Below are positions 1 to 10,925 of a stretch of 64,000 bases of DNA, one piece after another. Position 1 is the first letter of the stretch. Every line of letters begins with the position of its first letter. Made by a program: the position numbers and the translations under genes. The notes beneath the pieces were generated by a model, which was given only the letters and a program-made list of their open reading frames with translations, had not been told where the DNA came from and did not search any database. This DNA comes from Sphingomonas jatrophae (GTDB lineage Bacteria; Pseudomonadota; Alphaproteobacteria; Sphingomonadales; Sphingomonadaceae), in assembly GCF_900113315.1 (NCBI RefSeq), contig NZ_FOZG01000001.1, forward strand, positions 558,001 to 622,000, in the 5' to 3' direction.

Positions 1-108
1 CAGCTGAAGATTGACCTCGGCGCGGGCGTAACGCTTGCCGTCGTCGACCAGCCGGCCCAGCAAGGTGCCGAGGCCAGCCTGATCGAGATCATCGGAGGGC
101 GCGAGCAT
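1..108 (-). CDS. Phage-holin-family-like membrane protein, N-terminal fragment (partial)
   Basis: The minus strand opens with an ATG at 108 and reads 36 codons without a stop to the window edge, so only the N-terminus is present. The visible part is a soluble amphipathic segment containing LGTLLGRLVDDGKRYARAE. This resembles the start of the small actinobacterial-holin/DUF1469-type membrane proteins that often follow DUF883 genes in sphingomonads. The start lies 8 bases after the stop of the DUF883 gene, so the two are probably cotranscribed. The family call rests on context and this short match. The membrane helices would lie outside the window. Confidence 0.5.
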   Translation of the reverse strand, partial: MLAPSDDLDQAGLGTLLGRLVDDGKRYARAEVNLQL

Positions 109-116
109 GTCCCGGA

Positions 117-2235
<2,119 letters not shown>

Positions 2236-2249
2236 GGAGACCGGGCGGC

Positions 2250-3017
2250 GTGAGCAAGCTCTTCGACCTGAGCGGCCGCGCCGCCATCGTCACCGGCTCG
2301 ACCCGCGGGATCGGCCGCGCCATCGCCGAGGCACTGGTGGAGCAGGGCGCACACGTCGCCATTTCCAGCCGGAAGCAGGCGGCGTGCGACCAAGTGGCGA
2401 GCGAGCTTAACGCCCGGCATGGCGAGGGCAGGGCGATCGGCGTGGCAGCCTCGCTCGGCTCCAAGGACGAGTTGCAGGCGCTGGTCGATCGTACGCGCGA
2501 CGCGTTCGGGCAGATCGACATCCTTGTCTGCAACGCGGCCAGCAACCCGTATTTCGGTTCGCTGAGCGGCATTTCGGACGACCGCTTCCGCAAGATCCTC
2601 GACAACAACATCCTCGCCAATCACTGGCTGATCCAGATGGTGCTGCCCGAGATGGTGGAGCGGCGGGCAGGATCGGTGATCCTGATCTCGTCCATCGCCG
2701 GTCTGAAGGGATCGCAAACGATCGGCGCCTATGGCGTCTCGAAGGCCGCCGACCTCCAGCTGGTGCGCAACTATGCGCAGGAGAATGGCCGTCACAACGT
2801 GCGCTTCAACGCGATCGCGCCCGGGCTGATCAAGACGGACTTCGCCAAGGCGCTGTGGGACGATCCCGAGCAAAGGCGCGCGTTGATCGGCGATCTGCCC
2901 ATGGACCGGGTTGGCGAGCCGGAGGAGATTGCCGGGGCGGCGGTGTTCCTCGCATCGGACGCCGCTTCCTACATGACGGGGCAGGCCATCATCATCGACG
3001 GCGGCGCGACGAGCTGA
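2250..3017 (+). CDS. SDR family NAD(P)-dependent oxidoreductase
   Basis: Classical short-chain dehydrogenase of 255 residues. The N-terminal Rossmann cofactor motif is TGSTRGIG (residues 15-22). The NAG motif appears as CNAAS. The catalytic Ser lies in LISSIAG and the catalytic Tyr/Lys in GAYGVSK (YxxxK), followed by the PGLIKTDF segment and the usual C-terminal DGGATS. The start is GTG at 2250 with GAGGA about 9 bases upstream. It sits 14 bases after eno and may be cotranscribed with it. The substrate cannot be read from sequence; the SSRK segment after the second strand suggests NADP preference. Confidence 0.92.
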   Translation: MSKLFDLSGRAAIVTGSTRGIGRAIAEALVEQGAHVAISSRKQAACDQVASELNARHGEGRAIGVAASLGSKDELQALVDRTRDAFGQIDILVCNAASNPYFGSLSGISDDRFRKILDNNILANHWLIQMVLPEMVERRAGSVILISSIAGLKGSQTIGAYGVSKAADLQLVRNYAQENGRHNVRFNAIAPGLIKTDFAKALWDDPEQRRALIGDLPMDRVGEPEEIAGAAVFLASDAASYMTGQAIIIDGGATS

Positions 3018-3022
3018 GCCGC

Positions 3023-3433
3023 TTACGGCCGAACGAGCCGGAGCGTCGCTTCATCCGGCCCGTCGAACCAGCGGGCGAGCGCGTCCTCGATTGCAGCACC
3101 CCCGCCCGCTTCGGCGAACAACGTGAGCGAGGAACGCAGCTTCAGCGCGTCGACCGATCCGAAGACGTGCGTGGCGTCGGGGCGGGGTAGGGCGGCGAGC
3201 GCCTCGACGCACGCGCGCAGCCGCTCCCCCAGCAGCGGATGCGCGAGATATGCGCGCGCCTCTTCAAGATCAGCGATGGCGTAGAAGCGCGCCGTCTCGC
3301 TGCGACCAAGCCCGGCGATCTGCGGAAAGACGAACCACATCCAGTGGCTGCGTTTCGTGCCGGCACGGATCTCCTCGAACGGCGTGGGCCAGATCGCATC
3401 CTGTGCGGTGACGAAGCGGTCAAGCCCGGCCAT
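3023..3433 (-). CDS. DUF1810 family protein
   Basis: The 136-residue protein starts [11 protein letters not shown] and contains the conserved SHWMWFVFPQIAGLG block (residues 29-43), a YLAHPLLGERL segment near 62-72 and FGSVDALKLRSSLTLF near 91-106. These are hallmarks of the DUF1810 family (YPO-type calpastatin-like small proteins of unknown function). The first base of its ATG is the last base of the stop codon of the upstream transporter gene, so translation is probably coupled. No enzymatic function can be assigned. Confidence 0.85.
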   Translation of the reverse strand: MAGLDRFVTAQDAIWPTPFEEIRAGTKRSHWMWFVFPQIAGLGRSETARFYAIADLEEARAYLAHPLLGERLRACVEALAALPRPDATHVFGSVDALKLRSSLTLFAEAGGGAAIEDALARWFDGPDEATLRLVRP

Positions 3434-4722
3434 CAATCCTCCAGGATGCGGCTGTGCGTCCGCGTATCTCGCATGCGCAGGTAGACGATCAAAGATGCGG
3501 CGATCATCGCGGTGACATACCAGTAGAAGCCCCGCTCGTTCCCCGCCTGCTTGAACCAGAGCGCCACCGTCTCGGCGGTGCCGCCGAACGCCATGTTGGC
3601 GAGTGCATAGGGCAGGGCGACACCCAGTGCGCGGATGTGCGCGGGGAACAGCTCCGCCTTCACCACCGCGTTGATCGAGGTGTAGCCGGTGACGATCAGC
3701 AAAGCGGCCATCACCAGCAGCCCGGCGGTCCACGGATCGCGCACCTGCTCCAGCGCGGAGAAGATTGGGTAGGTGAACAGCACGCCCGCCACGCCGAACC
3801 CGATCATCAGCGGCTTGCGCCCGATCCGGTCGCTCAAAGCGCCGGCGAGCGGCTGGACCAGCATGAACAGGAACAAGGTGGCGCCGTTGATCGCAGAGGC
3901 GGTCTGCCGATCGAACCCCGACGTGTTGACCAGGAACTTCTGCATGTAGATCGAGTAGGCGTAGAAGGCGAGCGTGCCACCGGCGGTGAGCAGCATCACC
4001 GTGCCCGTCTCGCGCGGGTGATGGCGGATGAGCGCCCAGAAGCCGGCAGGCGGCGCCCCCGCGGCCTTCGCGTTGGCGAAGCTCTCCGTCTCGGCAAGCC
4101 CCCGGCGGATACGGAAGACAACGAGGGCGAGGACGCCGCCGATCACGAACGGGATGCGCCAGCCCCACGCATCCAGCGCCGCCTCGCTCAGCACCGTCTG
4201 GAGCAGCAGCAGCACGCAGATGGCGAGCAACTGGCCGGAGATCAGCGTGACATATTGGAAGGACGAGTAGAAACCGCGGTGCCGCGCACCCGCCATCTCG
4301 GAAAGATAGGTGGCACTGGCGCCATATTCGCCGCCGACCGAAAGGCCCTGAAGCAGCCGCGCGACGACCAGCAGCGCCGGTGCCGCCAGGCCGATCGTGG
4401 CATAGCCGGGCGTCGCCGCAATGATCAGCGAGCCCAGGCACATCAGCGTGACGGACAGGGTCAGCCCGGCCTTGCGCCCGTGCCGATCGGCGTAGATGCC
4501 CATGATCCAAGCGCCCACCGGCCGCATGACGAAGCCGACCGCGAACACCGCCGCTGCGCTGAGCAGCTGGGCGGTGCGATCCTCGGCCGGGAAGAAGTGT
4601 GGCGCGAAATAGAGGGTGAAGGCGGAATAGACATACCAGTCGAACCACTCGACCAGATTGCCCGCCGATCCGCCGACGATGGAGCGCAGCCGCTGCCGCG
4701 GATCGATGCCGGTCATTGTCAT
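3433..4722 (-). CDS. MFS transporter, metabolite:H+ symporter (MHS) type
   Basis: The 429-residue, 12-helix inner-membrane carrier matches the MHS branch (KgtP/ProP-like) of the major facilitator superfamily. The N-terminus has [13 protein letters not shown], the loop 2-3 signature is [13 protein letters not shown], helix 5 has the [14 protein letters not shown] segment, and DRIGRKPLM is the matching motif in the second half. The substrate is probably a dicarboxylate or other small organic acid, but this is inferred from subfamily only. Start: ATG at 4722 is preceded by GGGGGAGG at ideal spacing, unlike the longer open frame. It heads a two-gene unit with DUF1810 and is divergent from hfq. 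Confidence 0.88.
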   Translation of the reverse strand: MTMTGIDPRQRLRSIVGGSAGNLVEWFDWYVYSAFTLYFAPHFFPAEDRTAQLLSAAAVFAVGFVMRPVGAWIMGIYADRHGRKAGLTLSVTLMCLGSLIIAATPGYATIGLAAPALLVVARLLQGLSVGGEYGASATYLSEMAGARHRGFYSSFQYVTLISGQLLAICVLLLLQTVLSEAALDAWGWRIPFVIGGVLALVVFRIRRGLAETESFANAKAAGAPPAGFWALIRHHPRETGTVMLLTAGGTLAFYAYSIYMQKFLVNTSGFDRQTASAINGATLFLFMLVQPLAGALSDRIGRKPLMIGFGVAGVLFTYPIFSALEQVRDPWTAGLLVMAALLIVTGYTSINAVVKAELFPAHIRALGVALPYALANMAFGGTAETVALWFKQAGNERGFYWYVTAMIAASLIVYLRMRDTRTHSRILED

Positions 4723-4918
4723 GCAGCCTCCCCCGAGAGCTGCCGTTCTTGCGAGGTCGCGGGCGGGGACGCAATCCATGTCAGCGGTGATCCGCTTGCC
4801 GCACCGATGGACAAGGGTTAGCTTCTACCCGCTCCCTGCAACCGGCAGGGGCGGCGCGACGTTCCGGGTGGGGCGCGCGTGCGGACTACGACCCGCCAAG
4901 ATAGAAGGGCCGCATCAT

Positions 4919-5401
4919 ATGGCCGACAAGGTCAACAATCTTCAGGATATTTTCCTGAACTCGCTTCGCAAGTCGAAGACGCCGGTGACGATGTTCCTCG
5001 TCAAGGGTGTGAAGCTGCAGGGCATCATCACCTGGTTCGACAATTTTTCCGTGCTGCTGCGCCGCGACGGGCAGAGCCAGCTTATCTACAAGCACGCAAT
5101 TTCCACCGTCATGCCGTCGCATCCGATGGACCTCGGCGATGTCGAGAAGTCGTTCGAGGAAAAGAAGGCGACGCTGCTGCAGGAGATCTTCCTGACCGCC
5201 GTGCGGCGGGAGCGGGAGCCGGTGACGATGTTCCTCGTCAATGGCGTGATGCTGCAGGGCGAGATCGCGGCGTTCGACCTGTTCTGCCTGCTGCTGCGGC
5301 GCGACGGCATGAGCCAGCTGGTCTACAAGCATGCAATCTCCACCGTCCAGCCGCAGCGCCCGGTGCGCCTGCAAGGCGTGGACGAAGAGGATGCGGCTTG
5401 A
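4919..5401 (+). CDS. hfq: Tandem-domain RNA chaperone Hfq (two fused Sm domains)
   Basis: RNA chaperone that pairs small RNAs with mRNAs. The 160-residue product is about twice a normal Hfq and holds two complete Sm folds: residues about 6-66 and 86-146, joined by a charged linker. Each copy has the Sm2 YKHAIST motif (Y57 and Y136) and the PVTMFLVxGVxLQG strand. The copies have diverged. Domain 1 has RKSK at the lateral rim and DNF at the site equivalent to E. coli Q41. Domain 2 has a RRERE rim patch (96-100) and DLF. Three such chains could form one six-domain ring. The ATG at 4919 gives the canonical start [12 protein letters not shown]. The stop overlaps the hflX start, the classical hfq-hflX order. 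Confidence 0.97.
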   Translation: MADKVNNLQDIFLNSLRKSKTPVTMFLVKGVKLQGIITWFDNFSVLLRRDGQSQLIYKHAISTVMPSHPMDLGDVEKSFEEKKATLLQEIFLTAVRREREPVTMFLVNGVMLQGEIAAFDLFCLLLRRDGMSQLVYKHAISTVQPQRPVRLQGVDEEDAA

Positions 5402-6690
5402 GCGGTTTTCAGCGCGAGGGAGATGATTTCGCCCGCGGCGCGAAGGCCATCGTCGCGTTGCCCGATCAGGGTGGCGCGGCGCGCTCGGTCGATGCGCGAT
5501 TGGACGAGGCGGCTGGCCTTGCCGAGGCGATCGGCATCGACGTGGTCGAGAAGGTCTCGTTCAAGCTCCGCCAGCCGAAGCCCGCCACCCTGTTCGGATC
5601 GGGCCAGGTGGAAAGCCTCGCCACCGCGGCGCGGGCGCAGGAGGCGGAGCTGCTGATCGTCGATGCGCCGCTGTCGCCCATCCAGCAGCGCAATCTGGAG
5701 AAAGCGGTCGAGACCAAGGTGATCGATCGCACCGGCCTGATCCTCGAAATTTTCGGCGAGCGGGCGGCGACGGCCGAGGGCCGCCTCCAGGTCGAACTCG
5801 CGCATCTCGACTATCAGGCGGGCCGGCTGGTGCGCAGCTGGACCCACCTCGAGCGGCAGCGCGGCGGCTTCGGTTTCCTCGGCGGCCCCGGCGAGACGCA
5901 GATCGAGGCGGATCGCCGCATGATCCGCGATCGAATGGCGAAGCTGCGGCGCGAGCTGGAGCAGGTCAGCCGCACGCGCGGGCTGCACCGTGCGCGGCGG
6001 CAGCGGGCGCCCTGGCCGGTCGTCGCGTTGGTCGGCTACACCAATGCGGGCAAGTCAACGCTGTTCAATCGCCTGACCGGGGCTGACGTCATGGCGGAGA
6101 ACCTGCTTTTCGCCACGCTCGATCCGACGATGCGGCAGATCAGCCTGCCGGGGCTCGACAAGGCGATCCTGTCCGACACGGTGGGCTTCGTCTCCGACCT
6201 GCCGACGCAGCTCGTCGCCGCCTTCCGCGCCACCTTGGAGGAGGTGACCGCGGCGGACCTGATCCTGCACGTCCGCGACATCGGCCACCCCGATACCGAG
6301 GCGCAGGCCGAGGATGTGGCGCATGTGCTGGAAGAGATCGGCGTCGGCGGGCCTGAGGGCGCACCCATTTTGGAGGTGTGGAACAAGGTCGACGCGCTCG
6401 ATGAGGAAGGCCGCACCCGCGTGCTGACCGAAGCGACGCTGGGGGAGGGCGTGATCGCCGTTTCCGCCTTGTCGGGGGAGGGGATCGAGACGCTTCGTAC
6501 GATCGTCGGCCGCCGGCTGACCGAGGGTGCGCGGCTGCGCAGCGTCCGGGTGGGGGCGGCGGACGGTGCCTCCATCGCCTGGCTTCACCAGCATGGCGAG
6601 GTGGTCAACCAGACCGTCGAAGACGATCAGTTGACCATCGCGGTGCGGATGACCGAGCCGGAGTGGCAGCGTTTCCTCGCGCGCGACTGA
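5398..6690 (+). CDS. hflX: GTPase HflX, ribosome-associated
   Basis: Ribosome-splitting/rescue GTPase of 430 residues. It has an N-terminal HflX domain with the [10 protein letters not shown] segment, a helical linker ([21 protein letters not shown]), and a C-terminal G domain with the P-loop [12 protein letters not shown], the G3 motif [10 protein letters not shown] and the G4 motif NKVD. The most plausible start is TTG at 5398, which overlaps the hfq stop in a TTGA junction with GAAGAGG upstream. No ATG lies near the expected N-terminus. The overlap implies translational coupling to hfq. Confidence 0.95.
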   Translation: MSGFQREGDDFARGAKAIVALPDQGGAARSVDARLDEAAGLAEAIGIDVVEKVSFKLRQPKPATLFGSGQVESLATAARAQEAELLIVDAPLSPIQQRNLEKAVETKVIDRTGLILEIFGERAATAEGRLQVELAHLDYQAGRLVRSWTHLERQRGGFGFLGGPGETQIEADRRMIRDRMAKLRRELEQVSRTRGLHRARRQRAPWPVVALVGYTNAGKSTLFNRLTGADVMAENLLFATLDPTMRQISLPGLDKAILSDTVGFVSDLPTQLVAAFRATLEEVTAADLILHVRDIGHPDTEAQAEDVAHVLEEIGVGGPEGAPILEVWNKVDALDEEGRTRVLTEATLGEGVIAVSALSGEGIETLRTIVGRRLTEGARLRSVRVGAADGASIAWLHQHGEVVNQTVEDDQLTIAVRMTEPEWQRFLARD

Positions 6691-6733
6691 GCGGCTTTAC
6701 CAGCGATAAACCTTGTCGGTCTAACCGGGCGCG

Positions 6734-7846
6734 ATGGGGATTGCACATCAGCGTTGGGGCTCACGGCTGCTCGATCGACTGATCGCCTCCGATCAGCCCG
6801 ACGAGATTCGGGCGCAGCTGCTCCAGACGGTGCTGCAACGGCGTCCGGCGCTGATCCTGTCCTCCACGGCGATCGGCCTGATGAGCCTGAGCGCGGCGTT
6901 GCTGCTGCGCAATCCCTGGGCGATCGGCTGGCTGGCGCTGGATCTGCTGCTGATCGGTTATCGCCTGTTCCTGTCGATCCGCTACGAGCCGGCAGACGCG
7001 CCCGCGCCGGAATGGGAGGTGCGGCGTGTCATGGGGCTGAGCCTGGCCATATTCGGCCTGCTCGGGATCGGCGCCTTCTTCTGCTTCCGCTCGGGCGCGC
7101 CGCTGCTGGCGCTGATCGGTACGATTTCGGTGATGGGGCTGGTTGGCGGGCTGGTCTCGCGCTGGGCGGCATTTCCTCGGCTGGGTCTGGCTACCATGGC
7201 GGCGGTCGGGCTGCTGGCGGCTGCCGGTCTCGCCACGGCGCCCGATCCGGCGATCCGGCCGGCGGCCCTGCAATTGCTGCTGATCGTCGCGGGCACCGCA
7301 GCGCTGACCGTCCAGAATCACCGCACGCTGCTGGCGATGCTGCTCGCACGCGCTGAGGCGGCGCGACTGGCCGCGACGGATGCGCTGACCCGTCTGCCGA
7401 ACCGCGCGCAACTGGTGGAAACGCTCCGCTCACGTTGTGATGCGCCGGGGGCGTTCGCTCTGCTGTTCCTGGATCTCGACGGCTTCAAAAGCGTGAACGA
7501 TCGGGATGGCCATGCCGCTGGCGATGCGATGTTGCAGGCGGTCGGCGCTGCACTGGCTCAGGTGGAGGGCGGGGCGGCGCACCGCATCGGCGGCGACGAG
7601 TTCGTGCTGATCGTACCGGGCGGCGCGACCGAGGCCGGGCTCGTCGCCGCACGCACGAGCGAGGCGGTGAGCGTGGCGGGGCAGGGCCGCATTGGCGCGA
7701 GCATCGGCGTGGCGTTGGCGCCAGAGGACGGGCGCGATCCGGATCGGCTGATGACCCGCGCGGACCACGCGCTCTATGTCGCCAAGCGGGCCGGCCGCGG
7801 CCGCACGCGTTTCTGGCGCGAGGTAATGCTGGAACGCGTCGCCTGA
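6734..7846 (+). CDS. Membrane-bound diguanylate cyclase (GGDEF)
   Basis: Predicted to make cyclic di-GMP from two GTP. The 370-residue product has an N-terminal membrane region of about six helices (residues 35-205) with no recognised sensor domain, followed by a GGDEF domain. That domain starts at DALTRLPNRAQL, contains the DLDGFKSVND metal-binding segment, and has an intact active-site loop GGDEF at residues 286-290. The sequence just ahead of it (LAQVEGGAAHRI) lacks the RxxD inhibitory site, so product inhibition at the usual I-site is not expected. It is 43 bases after hflX and convergent with mazG. Confidence 0.92.
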   Translation: MGIAHQRWGSRLLDRLIASDQPDEIRAQLLQTVLQRRPALILSSTAIGLMSLSAALLLRNPWAIGWLALDLLLIGYRLFLSIRYEPADAPAPEWEVRRVMGLSLAIFGLLGIGAFFCFRSGAPLLALIGTISVMGLVGGLVSRWAAFPRLGLATMAAVGLLAAAGLATAPDPAIRPAALQLLLIVAGTAALTVQNHRTLLAMLLARAEAARLAATDALTRLPNRAQLVETLRSRCDAPGAFALLFLDLDGFKSVNDRDGHAAGDAMLQAVGAALAQVEGGAAHRIGGDEFVLIVPGGATEAGLVAARTSEAVSVAGQGRIGASIGVALAPEDGRDPDRLMTRADHALYVAKRAGRGRTRFWREVMLERVA

Positions 7847-7850
7847 GCGA

Positions 7851-8603
7851 TCAACGCTCGGTCCGCTTGACCCGGTCCCACAAGGCGTCCTGCTCGGCCA
7901 GCGGCTTGCGTGCGAAGTCGGAGTCGAGCGCCTCCATTCCACGGAAACGCCGCTCGAACTTGGCGGACGCGTCGCGCAGCGCCGCTTCGGGCTCTACGCC
8001 GAGATGGCGGGCCCAGTTGACCGCGGCGAACAGAAGGTCGCCCACTTCCTCGTGCCGTCCCGCCGCGTCTGCCGCCGTGTCGACCTCCTCCATCTCCTCG
8101 ATCAGCTTGGCGCGCGGGCCGGACGCATCCGGCCAGTCGAAGCCGACGCGCGCGGCACGCTTCTGCAGCTTCTCCGCCCGGGCAAGCGCGGGCAGAGCCA
8201 GCGCGACACCGGCGAGCGCGCTCGGATCGGACCGGCCCGCGCGCTCGGCCGCCTTAATTGCCTCCCAGCCGGCCGAAGTCCCATCGCCGAAGATGTGCGG
8301 GTGGCGGCGCTCCATCTTGTCGGCAATCGCGTTCGCCACATCGGCGAAGGCGAAGGCACCGGCTTCTTGCGCCATGCGCGCGTGGAAAACGACCTGGAGC
8401 AGCAGATCGCCAAGCTCGTCGCGCAAATCCGCCAGATCGCCGCGCGCACACGCGTCGGCGACCTCATAGGCTTCCTCGATGGTGTACGGCGCGATGGACG
8501 CGAAATCCTGCGCGCGGTCCCATTCGCAGCCGGTCTCCGGATCGCGCAGCCGCGCCATGATCGCGAGCAGGCGATCCAGCGCCATGGCAGGATTGCGCGT
8601 CAT
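7851..8603 (-). CDS. mazG: Nucleoside triphosphate pyrophosphohydrolase MazG
   Basis: House-cleaning enzyme that hydrolyses NTPs to NMP and pyrophosphate. The 250-residue protein carries the MazG signature RLRDPETGCEWDRAQ near the N-terminus, the Mg2+-binding EEAYE (EExxE) motif, and the DELGDLLLQVVFHARMA helix. The second MazG repeat is weaker, as is usual. GGGAG precedes the ATG at 8603; a second in-frame ATG six codons on is less likely. It is the last gene of the minus-strand run tatD, MBL, protease, mazG, but an 80-base gap with an AT-rich dyad separates it from the protease gene. Confidence 0.94.
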   Translation of the reverse strand: MTRNPAMALDRLLAIMARLRDPETGCEWDRAQDFASIAPYTIEEAYEVADACARGDLADLRDELGDLLLQVVFHARMAQEAGAFAFADVANAIADKMERRHPHIFGDGTSAGWEAIKAAERAGRSDPSALAGVALALPALARAEKLQKRAARVGFDWPDASGPRAKLIEEMEEVDTAADAAGRHEEVGDLLFAAVNWARHLGVEPEAALRDASAKFERRFRGMEALDSDFARKPLAEQDALWDRVKRTER

Positions 8604-8651
8604 CGGGTCACTCCCGGGTTCTGGCCGCTCAGAGGTCGAGCGCCAATAGAC

Positions 8652-8670
8652 TGATAATACGCATTATGTA
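8652..8670. promoter_or_regulatory. AT-rich inverted repeat upstream of mazG (possible operator or promoter element)
   Basis: In very GC-rich surroundings, the 80-base gap ahead of mazG contains TGATAAT-ACGC-ATTATGTA: inverted ATAAT/ATTAT arms at 8654-8658 and 8663-8667 around four bases. The layout recalls a Fur-type or other dimeric-repressor half-site pair, and also supplies AT-rich DNA suitable for a -10 region reading toward mazG. No second copy was noticed in the window, so the call is weak. Confidence 0.25.
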
Positions 8671-8683
8671 AACGCCGGCTGTT

Positions 8684-9289
8684 TCATGGCGTGAGAACGA
8701 GGACACCTTCCTCCACGCCCCACCGCTTGAGCCCGGACAGGAAATTCATGCCGAGAACGTCCAGATCGCCAAACGCGGTTGCGGTGACCGCCGGCAAGCC
8801 GCGCTGTGTGATCGGTCCGACCACCAGTTCCGTCACGCGCACGCGCTCCGCCGCGACATCGCCATTGGCGGTTCGCAGATAGATCGGCAGACCACCCGTC
8901 CGCTTCAGCTTGGCTGCTTCCACAGTCCGCGCCGACAACGCCGTCGTCGTCGCGCCGCTGTCGATCAGAAAGCGCACGGGTGCGCCGTCGACCGTGCCGC
9001 GCACCCAATAATGACCGTCTGCGGCAAGCCGGACACGGAGCGTGCCGCCGCTGACGGTGCCAGAGGCCGGATCTGCCGCCACCAGCGCACGCCGACCCAG
9101 ATCGGCAAGATCGGGTCGCCAGGCGAACAGCAAGGCCACACCGCCAAAGATCGCTACCCAGGCCACGACCATTCGGATCGCCGGCCCAAGCGGCACCCGC
9201 CGCGCAGCCAGCGAGCTGCCGACCAGTACGAGGCACAATAGGATGCCAACCGCGGCCGCACCGTCGTTGGAGGTGATCGGCTGTATCAC
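8684..9289 (-). CDS. Membrane-anchored retropepsin-like aspartic protease (clan AA)
   Basis: The 201-residue protein has two N-terminal membrane segments (about residues 12-30 and 38-56), then a periplasm-facing single retropepsin-like domain. The catalytic motif is FLIDSGAT with D110, followed by the flap-like RTANGDVAAERV and the LGMNFLSGL segment typical of TIGR02281-type proteases, which are thought to act as homodimers. The substrate is unknown. The GTG start at 9289 overlaps the TGA of the upstream MBL gene (GTGA), so translation is probably coupled. The domain assignment is firm; the role is not. Confidence 0.87.
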   Translation of the reverse strand: MIQPITSNDGAAAVGILLCLVLVGSSLAARRVPLGPAIRMVVAWVAIFGGVALLFAWRPDLADLGRRALVAADPASGTVSGGTLRVRLAADGHYWVRGTVDGAPVRFLIDSGATTTALSARTVEAAKLKRTGGLPIYLRTANGDVAAERVRVTELVVGPITQRGLPAVTATAFGDLDVLGMNFLSGLKRWGVEEGVLVLTP

Positions 9290-10050
9290 AACGCGATCTC
9301 CTGCCCGTCATAACCGGGCTCCACACCCGCCGGCAGCGAGGCAGCGAGCGCGGCATAATCCATCGATTGATCCATATGGGTGAGAACTGCGCGGGAGGGC
9401 CGAACGCTTTCGATCCAGCCGAGTACCTGTGCCAGATGCGGATGCGTCGGGTGCGGACGCGTTCTCAAGGCATCGACCACCCAGAGGTCGACACCTTTAT
9501 AAAGAGCATGCATGTCGCTCGTCATCATGTTGAAATCGGTCGCATAAGCGATACTTCGCCCACCTGCGGCAAAGCGCAGCCCGGCCGAGCTGATCGCGCC
9601 GTGCGGCTGGTCGGCCACGGCGACCTCGATGTCGCCGATGACGACGCGATCGGGCAAGGGCTCGATCGTCGCGATCGGTGGATACCCCTCCTTGCCAGCG
9701 AAGGCGTAGGAGAATTTGACGGTCAATCCTTCCAACGTCGCCGGACGTGCCAGTCCGCGCACGGGTGCGCCGCGGGCATGGAATAGCTGTCGAATATCGT
9801 CGATGCCGTGACAGTGGTCAGCATGGTCGTGCGTCCAGATGACCGCATCGACGGCGGTGACCTGCGCATCCAATAGCTGTTCGCGCAGATCCGGACCCGT
9901 ATCGACGAGAATGCGGGTCGTCCCGGTCTCGACAAGGATGGACACGCGCCGTCGGCGATTGCGCGGATTGGCAGGATCGCAGTCGCCCCAATCATTGCCG
10001 ATCCGCGGCACGCCGGAAGAGGTGCCGCAACCGAGGATGCGGACCTTCAC
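9286..10050 (-). CDS. MBL-fold metallohydrolase, PhnP-like
   Basis: The 254-residue protein has the metallo-beta-lactamase fold of the PhnP (phosphoribosyl cyclic phosphodiesterase) group. The start MKVRILGCGTSSGVP is typical. The metal site is THDHADHCHG, with further ligands in ATDFNMM and VLTHMDQ. Three Cys/Asp-containing loop residues near GDCDPANPRNRRRR are also characteristic. The gene follows tatD in many alphaproteobacteria and may act on cyclic phosphates or related small substrates; the substrate is not known. The GTG start at 10050 overlaps the tatD stop in a GTGA junction. Confidence 0.9.
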   Translation of the reverse strand: MKVRILGCGTSSGVPRIGNDWGDCDPANPRNRRRRVSILVETGTTRILVDTGPDLREQLLDAQVTAVDAVIWTHDHADHCHGIDDIRQLFHARGAPVRGLARPATLEGLTVKFSYAFAGKEGYPPIATIEPLPDRVVIGDIEVAVADQPHGAISSAGLRFAAGGRSIAYATDFNMMTSDMHALYKGVDLWVVDALRTRPHPTHPHLAQVLGWIESVRPSRAVLTHMDQSMDYAALAASLPAGVEPGYDGQEIAL

Positions 10051-10823
10051 GCCGCCGCCTTGGCGAACAGAGCGAAAAAATTGCCACGGGTCGACTCTGC
10101 CAGCTCATCGACAGAAGTACCGCGCAGACGCGCCAGAAAGGCCGCCGTGTCTGCGACGTAGGCGGGTTCGCACGTCTTGCCGCGGTTCGGCACGGGCGCG
10201 AGGAAGGGTGCGTCCGTTTCAATCAACAGGCGATCTTCGGGGATAGTGGCAGCGACTGCCTGCAAGTCTTTGGCATTCTTGAACGTAACGATGCCGGAAA
10301 GCGAGATATAGAAGCCGAGATCGAGCGCGGTTCGGGCGAAGTCGGCGCTGGCGGTGAAGCAGTGGATCACGCCGGGATAGGTGCCCTGCCCCATCTCATC
10401 CCGCAGGATGGCAGCAGTATCCGCCTCGGCATCGCGCGTGTGGACGATCAGCGGCAAGCCCGTTTCCCGCGACGCGGCGATATGGGCGCGGAAGCTCGCC
10501 TGCTGACGCTCACGGTCGCTATGATCGTAATAGTAATCGAGACCGGTCTCGCCGATCGCCACCACGCGGGGGTGCGCCGCGGCGGCGATGAGCTTGGCCG
10601 CGTCGATCTCGGGATGTGCATCCGCCTCGTGCGGATGGATGCCGACAGAGGCCCACACGCCCGCTTCCCGGTCCGCCGTGCCGACGACATCGCCCCACTC
10701 CCGCTCGCGCGTGGAGATGTTGAGCATCGTGTCGACCCCGCGGGCGCGCGCGGCGGCAAGCACCTCGGACTGGCGCTCGGCGAGCCCGGCATAGTTCAGG
10801 TGGCAGTGACTGTCGGCGAACAT
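10047..10823 (-). CDS. tatD: TatD family metal-dependent deoxyribonuclease
   Basis: TIM-barrel metallo-hydrolase implicated in DNA repair and quality control. The protein begins MFADSHCHLNY, which carries the HxH metal pair. It also shows IGETGLDYYYD (Glu ligand), IVHTRDAEADT, VIHCFTAS and ETDAPFLAP. From the ATG at 10823 it has 258 residues. An in-frame GTG at 10829 has a slightly better-placed GGGGAG, and another at 10853 would add 10 residues, so the exact start is unsure. It heads the tightly overlapped tatD-MBL-protease set. The usual neighbour metG is not here; the upstream gene is divergent. Confidence 0.93.
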   Translation of the reverse strand: MFADSHCHLNYAGLAERQSEVLAAARARGVDTMLNISTREREWGDVVGTADREAGVWASVGIHPHEADAHPEIDAAKLIAAAAHPRVVAIGETGLDYYYDHSDRERQQASFRAHIAASRETGLPLIVHTRDAEADTAAILRDEMGQGTYPGVIHCFTASADFARTALDLGFYISLSGIVTFKNAKDLQAVAATIPEDRLLIETDAPFLAPVPNRGKTCEPAYVADTAAFLARLRGTSVDELAESTRGNFFALFAKAAA

Positions 10824-10925
10824 GGTCACGAAATAGGGGCTCCCCGCCTCCACGTCACCCGGCTTGGAACGGTTCGCGCACCCATGCCGTTCGTTCGCGA
10901 GATGTAACAGCTATGGAGCCGCCCG

